64,000 bases of DNA from Duncaniella sp. (GCA_029056055.1 JAIDCC010000098.1:20321-84320); one strand, 5' to 3'; numbered from the stretch's first letter, positions 52,238-62,245 are shown. Numbers and translations are program-made. The notes: generated by a model not told the origin, from the letters alone.

Positions 52238-53884
52238 CTACTTCCCGGCTTTGTCGGCCTCGTAACGGGCGTGATATTCATCGAATATGTTTCTGATGGC
52301 TTTGCCAATCTTGAGGTAATCCTCTTCGTTGAGGTTGGCGAGCGAAGCTCTTACCGACCACGCCGGGCCGTCGAAACCATCACCGTTGAGGAGTACTACG
52401 GCTGTCTCGCGGGCCAGACGGAGCACGAAGTCGAGCGGCACGTAGTTCTTCTGCAGATAGTCGGCGAAGTCGTCGCCATAAAACTTCTTGGCCCAGACCA
52501 TGAGGTCGATTTCGGAATAGTAGCCTGCACGCAGCGGGTCGACGAGCAGTGTAAACCCGGTGGTCTGCCAAAGTGCCTCCAGACGCGATTTGATGAGATT
52601 TATCATAAACGTCTGATATGTGTTCTCCTTGTCGAGATTGCAGAACGCAGCGAAGAGCAGCATCTGCATCTGCTGAGGTGTCGAGAGGCCGGCGGTGTGA
52701 TTGAGTGCCACCATGCGGCTGTCGGCCACCATGCGGTCAATGAATTTCAGTTTCGAGGGGTCGAGCGACAGCGTGCCGTAGCGTTCGGCGAGTCGTTTCT
52801 TCTTCGATTCCGGAAGCGCTGCAATCATGTCGTCGAAGACATTGCGCTCGTTGATGGCCGTCGTGGCGAGACGCCAGCCGGTAGCTCCGAAATACTTCGA
52901 GAACGAGTAGACCGTCATCGTGTTGTATGGCAGCTCATACATCAGCGAACGGAAGTTCTTTACAAACGTCCCGTAGACGTCGTCGGTGATAATCATCAGA
53001 TTGGGGTTGTCTTTCGAAACCACGTCAATCAGACGGCGGCGAACATCTTCGGCCAGAGTGTAGGATGGCGGATTTGAAGGATTGATGATGCAGAGAAGTT
53101 TCACCGCCGGGTCGCGCAACTTGTCAATTTCCGAGTCGGGATACTGCCAGGTGTGATACCCGTCGTGCTGCACCTTGTCGGCATGGATTTCCACGACGTC
53201 AAACGAGAACCGCTCCAGTCGCGGAATTTCTATGTAGGGGGTGAACGCAGGCACCATAAGTGCAATCTTGTCGCCCTTGTTCAACAGGAAATTTTCCTGA
53301 AGCGAATCAAAAGCGTAACACATGCCGGCCGTTCCGCCTTCGGTAGCGAAGAGGTCGTAGACACTCGTGTCGTCACCGCCACCCATTTCCCGGCGCAGAT
53401 AGTCGCGCACGGTTGCCTCGACGCTCGAAAGGATGCGGTCGGGAGTAGGGTATTGGTCGCCGAGCACTGCCTCGGCCCATTCGTGAGCCAAATCGTCGCG
53501 GTCGAAGTGATGCTTTTCCACGAGATAGTCGAAAGCTCCCCGCAACAGCGAAGCACCATTTTCCTTGCGATGCTTTTCAAGGAATTTGTCGAAGCGGTCG
53601 GCTATTCCCTCATGTCCCGGAATTCCTGCCACACCGACCTCATTATCGGCCACGAGGCGACATTCTTCAAGAGCCCACGTCCCTAAAAGGAAAAATGCTT
53701 CGCGGGGGTAGGTTGCCACCCAGTTGGGGTTTCCACGGCCGGCATTAAGAAATGTCGAGGTGCTCTTGCGGGCATCCTTTTGCGCGAGGTCTATGAGTTC
53801 GTTTTTGATTTCAAACGGACTCATCTTCGACAGCCGTTCCTCGTAGGTGCGGGAATCGGCAGACGGTGTTACGTTCTGTTTCAT
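52238..53884 (-). CDS. aspD: Bifunctional aspartate transaminase/aspartate 4-decarboxylase
   Basis: LNAGRGNPNW, LLCIINPSNPPSYTL, VYSFSKYFGATGWRLA; about 548 aa. Confidence 0.88.
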   Translation of the reverse strand: MKQNVTPSADSRTYEERLSKMSPFEIKNELIDLAQKDARKSTSTFLNAGRGNPNWVATYPREAFFLLGTWALEECRLVADNEVGVAGIPGHEGIADRFDKFLEKHRKENGASLLRGAFDYLVEKHHFDRDDLAHEWAEAVLGDQYPTPDRILSSVEATVRDYLRREMGGGDDTSVYDLFATEGGTAGMCYAFDSLQENFLLNKGDKIALMVPAFTPYIEIPRLERFSFDVVEIHADKVQHDGYHTWQYPDSEIDKLRDPAVKLLCIINPSNPPSYTLAEDVRRRLIDVVSKDNPNLMIITDDVYGTFVKNFRSLMYELPYNTMTVYSFSKYFGATGWRLATTAINERNVFDDMIAALPESKKKRLAERYGTLSLDPSKLKFIDRMVADSRMVALNHTAGLSTPQQMQMLLFAAFCNLDKENTYQTFMINLIKSRLEALWQTTGFTLLVDPLRAGYYSEIDLMVWAKKFYGDDFADYLQKNYVPLDFVLRLARETAVVLLNGDGFDGPAWSVRASLANLNEEDYLKIGKAIRNIFDEYHARYEADKAGK

Positions 53885-53921
53885 ATTAGGAGAAGAGTTT
53901 GAGTTTGTTTTTTGAAGATTC

Positions 53922-55643
53922 TTATGCCATCATCAGCACTATCACCACACCCCAGAGTATGAGCAGCGTATTGCCGATAGCATAGGTGACGGTGTAGCCC
54001 ATGGCGGGGATTGACGAGCCTATCGCATCCTGCACAGCGCCGAGGGCGGCGGTGGTGGTGCGGGCGCCGGCACAGCAGCCGAGATTGATGGCCGGACGGA
54101 ATTTGAATAGTTTCGACCCTATGATTACGCCGAGAATCAGCGGTATCGAGGTGACGGCTATACCTACAAGGAACATCGAGAAGCCCACCTGATGAATGCC
54201 GCTTACAAACGACGGGCCCGACGTAATGCCAATCACTGCGATAAACGTGTTGAGGCCGAGATTGTTGAACACCCATATGGCTTGCGACGGTATCGCGCCG
54301 ATAGAGGGGCGCCGCGAGCGGAGCCATCCGCACACCAGACCCGAAATCAGTGCGCCGCCGCTCGTCGACAGGCTAATCGAAACATTGCCAATCTTGACGG
54401 CAAGCACTCCGATGAGACATCCTAACGTGATGCCTATCCCAAGCAGAATGAGATTGGTGGCGTTCGACGGGCGGTCAACGTAGCCGATGTTGGGAGCGGC
54501 GGCATTGACCTCCTGCGGCAGTCCGACCAGCGTAATGGTGTCGCCCCCTTCGAGGGTAGTCTTGGCAAGCACGGGGATTTCCACCTCGGCGCGGGTCAGA
54601 CTCTTGATAGCCACGCCCTGCATGTAGGGTTTCGAACGAAGTGTCTCGATGGTCATGCCCGACGCACCCTTCGACGAGACGAGCACTTTCAGTTGCTCCA
54701 CGGGGAAACTCAGAAGTTGGGGGTCATTGACCTCTCGTCCTATCCAACTTTCGTCGCCCACGATAAATTCGCGACGTCCCGAAAGCACTATCTCGTAGCC
54801 TTTCTTGATTTGAAGGTCGGGAGTCGGGTCGACAATCTTGCCGTCAATCCTGACGCGCTCCACAAAGATACGTCGTCCTTTGTCGGCGAAGCTTTTCTCC
54901 ACGTCGGCCACGGTCATCGGCGTGTCGAAGGTGTCGCTCTCCACATTGTAGGCACGGAACGCCACCGGGCGAAGGGCATTGAAATAGGCGGGGTCTGACG
55001 CTGTCGAGCTACTGTTCATCTCGGCCTCGAGGGCGCGTGTGTCTTCACGCACTTTTTTTAAGCCGCCGAGCAGCCACGGGCCTAACGACGAGAGGATGTA
55101 AGCCGAGCCGATTGTGCCGAAAATGTATGTCACGGCGTAGGCCACCGGAATGATGTCCACCATGGCCTGACGCTTCGATTCATCTAATCCGAGCGAGCTC
55201 ATCGTGTCGGTGCCCACACCGATAGCAGCCGAAATTGTAGCGCTGCCCGAGAAGAGACCTATGGCTTCTCCGATATTGTAGCCCATGAGTTTTGCCGCGC
55301 CCACGGTGGTGAGAAGCACAATGACGCACATCACCACTGCAAACCCGACTTCCTTCAGCCCCGAACCTCTGAGCGAACGGAAGAACTGCGGGCCTACGCT
55401 ATAGCCGATGGCAAACAGAAACATCAGGAAGAATACGTTTTTCACCGGACCGCCTATCTGTATGTCGAGCTGTCCGACAAGCACACCCACCAGCAGCACA
55501 GATGTCACGTTGCCGAGCGAAAAAGTCTTGTACTTGAATTTTCCTATCCAAAAACCGATGCCTATCGTCAGAAAAATAGCTATTGACGGATTTGCCCGCA
55601 AGGTTTCTACAAACCATTGCCAAAGGTGGGAGAGCCATTCCAT
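53922..55643 (-). CDS. aspT: Aspartate:alanine exchanger family transporter (two TrkA-C-like domains)
   Basis: Polytopic halves flanking a soluble TrkA-C-type region; adjacent to aspD. Confidence 0.85.
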   Translation of the reverse strand: MEWLSHLWQWFVETLRANPSIAIFLTIGIGFWIGKFKYKTFSLGNVTSVLLVGVLVGQLDIQIGGPVKNVFFLMFLFAIGYSVGPQFFRSLRGSGLKEVGFAVVMCVIVLLTTVGAAKLMGYNIGEAIGLFSGSATISAAIGVGTDTMSSLGLDESKRQAMVDIIPVAYAVTYIFGTIGSAYILSSLGPWLLGGLKKVREDTRALEAEMNSSSTASDPAYFNALRPVAFRAYNVESDTFDTPMTVADVEKSFADKGRRIFVERVRIDGKIVDPTPDLQIKKGYEIVLSGRREFIVGDESWIGREVNDPQLLSFPVEQLKVLVSSKGASGMTIETLRSKPYMQGVAIKSLTRAEVEIPVLAKTTLEGGDTITLVGLPQEVNAAAPNIGYVDRPSNATNLILLGIGITLGCLIGVLAVKIGNVSISLSTSGGALISGLVCGWLRSRRPSIGAIPSQAIWVFNNLGLNTFIAVIGITSGPSFVSGIHQVGFSMFLVGIAVTSIPLILGVIIGSKLFKFRPAINLGCCAGARTTTAALGAVQDAIGSSIPAMGYTVTYAIGNTLLILWGVVIVLMMA

Positions 55644-55812
55644 AAATGTTGAATTTTGTGAGTGAGTATAATAAGAGCCTCTTCGAGACCATAAACTTTG
55701 GCATTATAACATTAGCAGGTCGCGAAATGTTTAGAGCCCTTCTCACAGACGCCGACAACTCATGCAAGACTGCAAAAGCACCCTCTCCTAAAGAGGTGGC
55801 ATATATAAAAGA

Positions 55813-55841
55813 ATAGCCGCCCGAAATCACCGGGCGGCTAT
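55813..55841 (-). terminator. Terminator downstream of glnN
   Basis: ATAGCCGCCCG/CGGGCGGCTAT perfect 11-bp stem plus T-rich minus-strand tail. Confidence 0.8.
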
Positions 55842-55903
55842 CTTTATTAAGCGCTGACTGTCGTAGGAGTTGTCTCACCCCCTCCGGCAGCCGATGTCAG
55901 CTC

Positions 55904-58093
55904 TTAGCGGATGAAAAGCAGTTCGCGATACTTGGGCAGAGGCCACATTTCGTTGTCTACCATCAGCTCGAGCTTGTCAATGTGGTAGCGGATAATCTCC
56001 ATGCAGGGAGCTACGGTCTCCGAGTAAGCCAAAGCCTTCTCGCGCTCGCTTTCGATGCGGTTGGCCGCCTTGCGGGCATTGACCATCTTGGCCACTTCTT
56101 CCTTGATGAGAGAGCAATGGTGCATGATTTTCTCTACCGTTGCGGCATCCTGCTCGGAGAGCTTCTCGCCCTTTTCGCCGGGGAAGAGGGTGCGGATTTT
56201 CACCATGTTGTCGAGGAGTATCGAGAGATAGCGGGTGGCCACGGGGATGATGTGGTTGATGGCGAGGTCGCCGAGCACACGGGCCTCAATCTGGATTTTC
56301 TTGGTATACATCTCCCATTTCACCTCGTTGCGTGCCTCAAGCTCGACGTGACTCATCACGCCTGTCTTGCGGAACATGTCGATAGTCGACGGGCGGAGGT
56401 AGGCGTCGAAAATCAGCACCGGATTGGTCTCGCAGTCGAGGCCACGGCGGGCTGCCTCTTCTTTCCATTCGTCAGAGTAGCCGTTGCCGTCGAAGTGGAT
56501 GGCCTCCGAGTAGAGCAGGAGCTGTTTGATTTCGGCGAGAAGGGCGTGCTGGAGGTCTTCGCCGCTTTCAAGACGCGAGTCGATTTTCTGCTTGAAGTCG
56601 GCAAGCTGTTCGGCCACTGCCGAGTTGAGTGCAATCATGGCCGAGGCGCAGTTGGCGCTCGAACCTACGGCACGGAATTCGAAGCGATTGCCGGTGAACG
56701 CAAAGGGCGACGTGCGGTTGCGGTCGGTGGCGTCAATCATCAGTTCCGGTATCTGGGCTACGCCGAGGTTGAGTTCCTCCTTGCCCGAGATGGCTATGAG
56801 TTCATCTTTGTCGGAGCTCTTGATTTTGTTGAGGATTTCGGCGAGCTGGCTGCCGGTGAATATCGAGATGATGGCAGGGGGCGCCTCGTTGGCTCCGAGA
56901 CGGTGTGAGTTGGTGGCCGACATGATGGATGCCTTGAGCAGCGCGTTGTGACGGTGGACGGCGGCCATGACGTTTGCCACGAAGGTGATAAACTGGAGGT
57001 TGTCTTTGGGGGTCTTGCCGGGTGCGAAGAGCAGTGTGCCGGTGTCGGTGCCGAGGCTCCAGTTGTTGTGTTTGCCCGAGCCGTTTACTCCGGCGAACGG
57101 TTTTTCGTGGAGGAGCACACGGAAGTTGTGACGGCGTGCCACTTCGTGCATCACACTCATCAGGAGCATGTTGTGGTCGTTGGCCAGGTTGGTCTCCTCG
57201 AAGATGGGGGCGAGCTCAAACTGGTTGGGAGCCACCTCGTTGTGGCGTGTCTTGGCGGGAATGCCGAGTTTGTGGCATTCGATTTCGAGGTCGAGCATGA
57301 ACGCTTCGACGCGCTTGGGGATTGCGCCGAAGTAGTGGTCTTCGAGCTGCTGGTTCTTTGCCGATTCGTGACCCATGAGTGTGCGTCCGGTCATCACGAG
57401 GTCGGGACGGGCGGCATAGAGCGCTTCGTCTACGAGGAAGTATTCCTGCTCCCAGCCGAGGTTTGAGATGACGTGCTTCACGTTGGGGTCGAAGAAGCGG
57501 GCCACTGCCGTTCCGGCCTTGTCGACGGCCGAGAGTGCGCGGAGCAGAGGGGTCTTGTAGTCGAGTGCCTCGCCGGTGTAGGAGATGAAGATGGTGGGGA
57601 TACAGAGCGTATTGTCGATGATGAATGCGGGCGACGAGATGTCCCAGGCCGAGTAGCCGCGGGCCTCAAAGGTGTTGCGGATGCCGCCGTTGGGGAAGCT
57701 CGACGCGTCGGGTTCCTGCTGCACGAGGAGTTTTCCCGAAAACTCTTCTACCATACCACCCTTGCCGTCATGCTCGATAAATCCGTCATGCTTTTCGGCT
57801 GTGGTCTCGGTCAGAGGCTGGAACCAGTGGGTGTAGTGACGCGCACCGTTGTCGATGGCCCAGCGTTTCATGCCGTCGGCCACGCTGTCGGCCACTTTGC
57901 GCGAGATGGGCTCCTTGTTGTCGATGGCGTTGATGAGCGCTTTGTAGGTGTCGACGGGGAGATACTCAAACATCTTGGCGCGGTTGAACACCTTGGATGC
58001 ATAGTACTGCTGCGGACGCTCCTTGGGGATGTCCACTGCCACCGGCTTACGGTTGGAAGCCTCTTCAACTACTTTGAATCTAAGACTTGACAT
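55904..58093 (-). CDS. glnN: Glutamine synthetase type III
   Basis: 729 aa; NGSGKHNNWSLGTD; EVAPNQFELAP. Confidence 0.95.
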   Translation of the reverse strand: MSSLRFKVVEEASNRKPVAVDIPKERPQQYYASKVFNRAKMFEYLPVDTYKALINAIDNKEPISRKVADSVADGMKRWAIDNGARHYTHWFQPLTETTAEKHDGFIEHDGKGGMVEEFSGKLLVQQEPDASSFPNGGIRNTFEARGYSAWDISSPAFIIDNTLCIPTIFISYTGEALDYKTPLLRALSAVDKAGTAVARFFDPNVKHVISNLGWEQEYFLVDEALYAARPDLVMTGRTLMGHESAKNQQLEDHYFGAIPKRVEAFMLDLEIECHKLGIPAKTRHNEVAPNQFELAPIFEETNLANDHNMLLMSVMHEVARRHNFRVLLHEKPFAGVNGSGKHNNWSLGTDTGTLLFAPGKTPKDNLQFITFVANVMAAVHRHNALLKASIMSATNSHRLGANEAPPAIISIFTGSQLAEILNKIKSSDKDELIAISGKEELNLGVAQIPELMIDATDRNRTSPFAFTGNRFEFRAVGSSANCASAMIALNSAVAEQLADFKQKIDSRLESGEDLQHALLAEIKQLLLYSEAIHFDGNGYSDEWKEEAARRGLDCETNPVLIFDAYLRPSTIDMFRKTGVMSHVELEARNEVKWEMYTKKIQIEARVLGDLAINHIIPVATRYLSILLDNMVKIRTLFPGEKGEKLSEQDAATVEKIMHHCSLIKEEVAKMVNARKAANRIESEREKALAYSETVAPCMEIIRYHIDKLELMVDNEMWPLPKYRELLFIR

Positions 58094-58114
58094 AGTAGTG
58101 TGTAGAATGAATGG

Positions 58115-59347
58115 TTATAAAGAGTGTGATTTTAGACGTTTGATGGCCTCGGCCACTCGTTCGGCCGAGTTGAATGCGGTGAGTCTCACATATCCCTCGC
58201 CGGCTTTTCCGAAGCCGCTGCCGGGGGTGCAGACTATATGATATTTTTCAAGAAGGAGGTTGAAGAATTCCCACGAGGTCATACCCTCGGGGGAATTCAC
58301 CCAGATGTAGGGGGAGTCGGAGCCTCCCACGTGGCGAAGCCCGATGGCGTCGAGCCCTTCGCGGATTGTCGCCGCGTTCGAGAGATAGAAGTCAATGCCT
58401 TCTTTCACCTGCTGCTGTCCTTCGGGCGAGTAGAGCGCTTCGCCGGCGCGTTGGGTCAGGAACGATGCTCCGTTAAACTTCGTGGTCTGGCGACGTTTCC
58501 AGAGTCCGTGCAGTCCCACTTTGTTGCCGCACGCATCCACTCCTGTCAATTCCTTCGGCACAACAGTATATCCGAGGCGGATTCCGGTAAATCCGGCCGT
58601 CTTCGAAAACGAGCGAAATTCTATCGCCGTTTCGCGCGCGCCCTCAATTTCGTAGATTGAGCGGGGCACGCCGGGTGTTCGCACGAATGCTTCGTAGGCG
58701 GCATCGAAGAGCAGCAGCACGCCCTCGCGACGGCAGTAGTCTACCCACTTCGTCAGCTCCTCGCGCGACAACACCGTGCCTGTCGGATTGTTGGGATAGC
58801 AGAGATAGACCACGTCGGGGCGCGTTGCGGGAAGTGCGGGGCAAAAACCGTTTTCCTCCGTGCAGGGAAGGTAGGTGATACGACTCCAGCGTCCGTCGGC
58901 GTTGAGCATTCCTCCGCGGCCGCCCATCACGTTTGTGTCTACATACACGGGGTAGACAGGGTCGGTGACAGCTATTTTCGAATCGGCTGCCAAAATGTCA
59001 GTGATGTTTCCGGTGTCGCTCTTGGCGCCGTCGCTCACGAAAATTTCGTCGGCGTCGATGTCGATGCCGCGCTCGCGGTAATCTGTCCGGGCTATGAGCG
59101 TGCGCAGTTCGGGATAACCCTGCTCGGGTCCGTAGCCGCAAAACGTCTCGGCCGCCGCTTCTTCTTCGACAGCTTGGTGGAGCGCGTCTACGACAGCGGG
59201 GCAGAGGGGGCGCGTCACGTCGCCTATGCCCATCTTGATGATTTCGGCCTCGGGATGAGCCGCTTGAAAATCGGCCACCCTGCGTGCTATCTCGCTGAAA
59301 AGATAGCTGCCGGGGAGAAGTGTGTAATTATGATTGATTCTGAACAT
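58115..59347 (-). CDS. dapL: LL-diaminopimelate aminotransferase
   Basis: MFRINHNYTLLPGSYLFSEIARRV, IKMGIGDVTRPL, YPNNPTGTVL, FRSFSKTAGFTGIRLGYTVVP; start 59347. Confidence 0.95.
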   Translation of the reverse strand: MFRINHNYTLLPGSYLFSEIARRVADFQAAHPEAEIIKMGIGDVTRPLCPAVVDALHQAVEEEAAAETFCGYGPEQGYPELRTLIARTDYRERGIDIDADEIFVSDGAKSDTGNITDILAADSKIAVTDPVYPVYVDTNVMGGRGGMLNADGRWSRITYLPCTEENGFCPALPATRPDVVYLCYPNNPTGTVLSREELTKWVDYCRREGVLLLFDAAYEAFVRTPGVPRSIYEIEGARETAIEFRSFSKTAGFTGIRLGYTVVPKELTGVDACGNKVGLHGLWKRRQTTKFNGASFLTQRAGEALYSPEGQQQVKEGIDFYLSNAATIREGLDAIGLRHVGGSDSPYIWVNSPEGMTSWEFFNLLLEKYHIVCTPGSGFGKAGEGYVRLTAFNSAERVAEAIKRLKSHSL

Positions 59348-59352
59348 CTTTC

Positions 59353-60234
59353 TTAATGTTTGCGGTGATAGACTCCCGAGAATACTTCTTCGGCGGGGCC
59401 GGTCATGAGCACGTGGCCTGTCGCGGGGTCGATGGCTATCGAGAGGTCGCCTCCGCGCAGCGACACTTTCACGTTGTCTCCGGTGCGCTCTGTGAGGTTG
59501 CCCGCCACTGCCACCGCACAAGCGCCGGTGCCGCAGGCCAATGTCTCGCCAGAGCCACGTTCCCAGACTCTCACCTTCACGTGGTCGCGGTCGACGACCT
59601 CGACAAATTCCACGTTGGCTCTCTCGGGAAATGCTTCGTGGGTCTCGAGCATCGGGCCGAGACGGAAGAAATCTACATCCTCAAGCCTGTCGACAAACAC
59701 GACGCAATGAGGATTGCCCATGGATACCGCCGTCACGCTGAGCGTCACGCCGTCGACACACAAAGGGTAATCTATCATTTGCTCGGTCTGCGCTTTAGCA
59801 GGCACAAGCGACGCCGTCGTTTCGGGCTTTCCCATGTCGACGGTCACGTCGCGAATTGTCCCGTCGGCATTCCTATTAATAAGTAAAACCTTGACGCCCG
59901 AAAGGGTCTCAAGGTTTATTGTGTCGGAGTCTGCCAGACCGTGGTTGGCGGCGTAAAGGGCGATGCATCGCGATGCATTACCACACATTTTGCCTTCCGA
60001 ACCATCGGAATTAAACATTCGCATTTTCAGGTCAGCCACTTCGGAGGGGCAAATCAGCACTATGCCGTCTCCTCCTACTCCGAAATGGCGGGAGGCCATT
60101 TCGACGGCAAGCTCTTCAGGCCTGTCGGGCATTGACTGCGTGCAGTCAATATAAATGTAGTCGTTGCCTGCGCCGTGCATTTTTGTAAATACAATCGCCG
60201 ACCGGGCCGTTGCTTCGTCAAATAGAGCTGTCAT
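59353..60234 (-). CDS. dapF: Diaminopimelate epimerase
   Basis: FTKMHGAGNDYIYID, MCGNASRCIALYA, ACGTGACAVAV; start 60234. Confidence 0.95.
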   Translation of the reverse strand: MTALFDEATARSAIVFTKMHGAGNDYIYIDCTQSMPDRPEELAVEMASRHFGVGGDGIVLICPSEVADLKMRMFNSDGSEGKMCGNASRCIALYAANHGLADSDTINLETLSGVKVLLINRNADGTIRDVTVDMGKPETTASLVPAKAQTEQMIDYPLCVDGVTLSVTAVSMGNPHCVVFVDRLEDVDFFRLGPMLETHEAFPERANVEFVEVVDRDHVKVRVWERGSGETLACGTGACAVAVAGNLTERTGDNVKVSLRGGDLSIAIDPATGHVLMTGPAEEVFSGVYHRKH

Positions 60235-60457
60235 AAATGTGACGTTTTCTAAATACTCCGCAAAGGTAGCAATTTGCCAAAATATCACCAAATTTTCAGC
60301 CCATTTTTTTCAAAAATTCTGAAATTCGTCACGTTTTACGTCATTTTGCCAAATTTTTGGCTACTTTCGGCCTTTTATGATTTACGCGATTATCGAAATT
60401 TTTCCGTATTTCCGCGCTTTTGCCGGGGCTTTTCTTGCAGAGTTCCGCAATTATTAT

Positions 60458-60465
60458 TATCTTTG
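60458..60465 (+). promoter_or_regulatory. -7 box TATCTTTG
   Basis: TAnnTTTG match about 23 bp before ATG 60488. Confidence 0.45.
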
Positions 60466-60487
60466 CGTAAATTTTACACACAACATT

Positions 60488-61306
60488 ATGTTAGGAGCAA
60501 TCATCGGCGACATCGCAGGCTCGGCCTACGAGTTTAATCCCACCAACGACTACAACTTCGAAATGTTTCCCCCCGAAGCAAGTTTCACCGACGACACCAT
60601 CTGCACCATGGCTGTGGCCGACGCCATAGTCTCCGGCTCCGATTTCGGCCGGACTCTCCAGGATTGGTGTCTCCGCTACCCGTCGCCAATGGGCGGCTAC
60701 GGAGGCCGTTTCCGCGAGTGGATTTTCAGTCCCGAGCCCCGTCCCTACGGCTCGTTTGGCAACGGCTCTGCCATGCGTGTGAGCGCGGCAGGGGAGTGGG
60801 CACAGTCTCTTGAAGAGGCGCAGGACTTGGCTCTTCGCTCAGCCCTTCCCACCCACAATCACCCCGACGGCATCGCGGGTGCTGTGGCTGTGGCAACTGC
60901 CATTTTCGATTGCCGCGCCCTGGCCGAATCCGCCCTCCCTCTCACCCGCGAAAACATTCTGCACAAAGGTCTCGGCCGAGCCATCACATCAGGCCGCTAC
61001 GCCTCCTGTCCAGAAGACTTTTCTGTCGACCTCACAGCGGCGCGCAACCGCTTCGACGAAACCTGTCAAGGCACTGTCCCCGTAGCCTTCGCCATCATTC
61101 TCGAAAGCAGCTCGTTTGAAGACGCCATCCGCCGTGCCGTAAGCCTCGGAGCCGATGCCGACACCCTCGCAGCCATCGTTGGAAGCATCGCCGAACACCT
61201 CTGGCCCATCCCGCCCTCCATCCAGGCAGCCGCCCTCTCGCGCCTCCCCGCCGAATTCCGCACCCTCCTCACCCGCTTCGCCACACTATCCGTCAATCAC
61301 CTCTAA
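60488..61306 (+). CDS. ADP-ribosylglycohydrolase-family (DraG-like) protein
   Basis: MLGAIIGDIAGSAYEFNPTND, FTDDTICTMAVADAI, GADADTLAAIVGSIAE. Confidence 0.9.
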   Translation: MLGAIIGDIAGSAYEFNPTNDYNFEMFPPEASFTDDTICTMAVADAIVSGSDFGRTLQDWCLRYPSPMGGYGGRFREWIFSPEPRPYGSFGNGSAMRVSAAGEWAQSLEEAQDLALRSALPTHNHPDGIAGAVAVATAIFDCRALAESALPLTRENILHKGLGRAITSGRYASCPEDFSVDLTAARNRFDETCQGTVPVAFAIILESSSFEDAIRRAVSLGADADTLAAIVGSIAEHLWPIPPSIQAAALSRLPAEFRTLLTRFATLSVNHL

Positions 61307-61324
61307 TCCCATCAAAAGGGTATA

Positions 61325-61354
61325 TAGATTTTGCACACGCGTGTGCAAAATCTA
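61325..61354. repeat. 30-bp perfect palindrome TAGATTTTGCACACGCGTGTGCAAAATCTA
   Basis: Every position pairs with its mirror; no loop. Confidence 0.95.
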
Positions 61355-61504
61355 ACATGGACTCATAATAAGAAGAATATTGTCAATAGAAGTGAAGCAG
61401 TCATAAAGACTCTTAAAGTCGGGCGTGTCAGGAAAGTATTAAATTCGTCTGCAGATGGAATAATTTCCATTCGTCGCAATTGCGCACTCTCCAAAATTTT
61501 TTAT

Positions 61505-61512
61505 TAATTTTG
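61505..61512 (+). promoter_or_regulatory. -7 box TAATTTTG
   Basis: TAnnTTTG match 21 bp before ATG 61533. Confidence 0.45.
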
Positions 61513-61532
61513 CACCGTGCCAATCAAAACGA

Positions 61533-61811
61533 ATGAAAATCGACAACATAAACATGACGCTTAAAGAGGATATGATTGCCACCTTGCGCTCCGGCTCAAA
61601 GGTGTCTATCGCTGCGTCGAGTTTTTCAGTCTATGCTTTCCAGAAGCTAAAAGAGCGGTTGATTGATATTTCGAAACTGCGTTTTATCCTCACCTTCCCT
61701 TCTTTCATAACTGAAAATGCCGCCAAGCAAAAGTGTGAGTTCTACATTCCGAGGCTCAACCGTGAGCATTTCTTAGAACTACAACAATTGAAAGGAGGGC
61801 TCAATGGCTGA
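61533..61811 (+). pseudogene. Truncated ORF resembling the N-terminus of PLD/SNF2-type helicases found near DNA methyltransferases
   Basis: MTLKEDMIATLRSGSKVSIAASSFSVYAFQKLKERLIDISKLRFILTFPSF...EFYIPRLNRE resembles the start of a much longer helicase family, then ends after FLELQQLKGGLNG. Assigned from memory of the family. Confidence 0.5.
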
Positions 61812-61902
61812 CCGGCATCAATTCCGCGCCAAATGGCATGACTACAATACAGGATTGTATTTCGTCACGATATGCACGCACGAAAAACGCCACCTTTTCG
61901 GA

Positions 61903-61923
61903 CGGATTGTGTCCGACAATCCG
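61903..61923. repeat. Hairpin inside RAYT coding sequence
   Basis: CGGATTGT-GTCCG-ACAATCCG, 8-bp stem. Confidence 0.7.
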
Positions 61924-61927
61924 GAAG

Positions 61928-61947
61928 GGACGCGATTCATCGCGTCC
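61928..61947. repeat. REP-like palindrome in RAYT coding sequence
   Basis: GGACGCGAT-TC-ATCGCGTCC, 9-bp arms and 2-nt centre. Confidence 0.8.
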
Positions 61948-62058
61948 GCATTAGGCGAGATTGTGGACGGATGTATCAAAAAGATACCCGACATTCATCC
62001 GGATGTGGAAGTTTGTAATTACGTCGTCATGCCCAATCACATCCACATGGTGTTATCG

Positions 62059-62085
62059 GTAGGGGCGCAATACATTGCGCCCGCG
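62059..62085. repeat. REP-like element, arm 1 of a 27-bp inverted repeat
   Basis: GTAGGGGCGCAATACATTGCGCCCGCG; reverse complement found exactly at 62219-62245. Confidence 0.9.
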
Positions 62086-62218
62086 GCGACGGAAGGTATT
62101 TTTCGTAACACAGGCTGTCTGAAACCGCCAATGCGCGGTGACCCTGTCGAAGATAATCATTTCAATTCGCGTCTTGCAGTAGTAATTCGGACGTTCAAAG
62201 CCGCTGTCACAAGAGAGG

Positions 62219-62245
62219 CGCGGGCGCAATGTATTGCGCCCCTAC
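62219..62245. repeat. REP-like element, arm 2 of a 27-bp inverted repeat
   Basis: CGCGGGCGCAATGTATTGCGCCCCTAC, exact reverse complement of 62059-62085. Confidence 0.9.
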
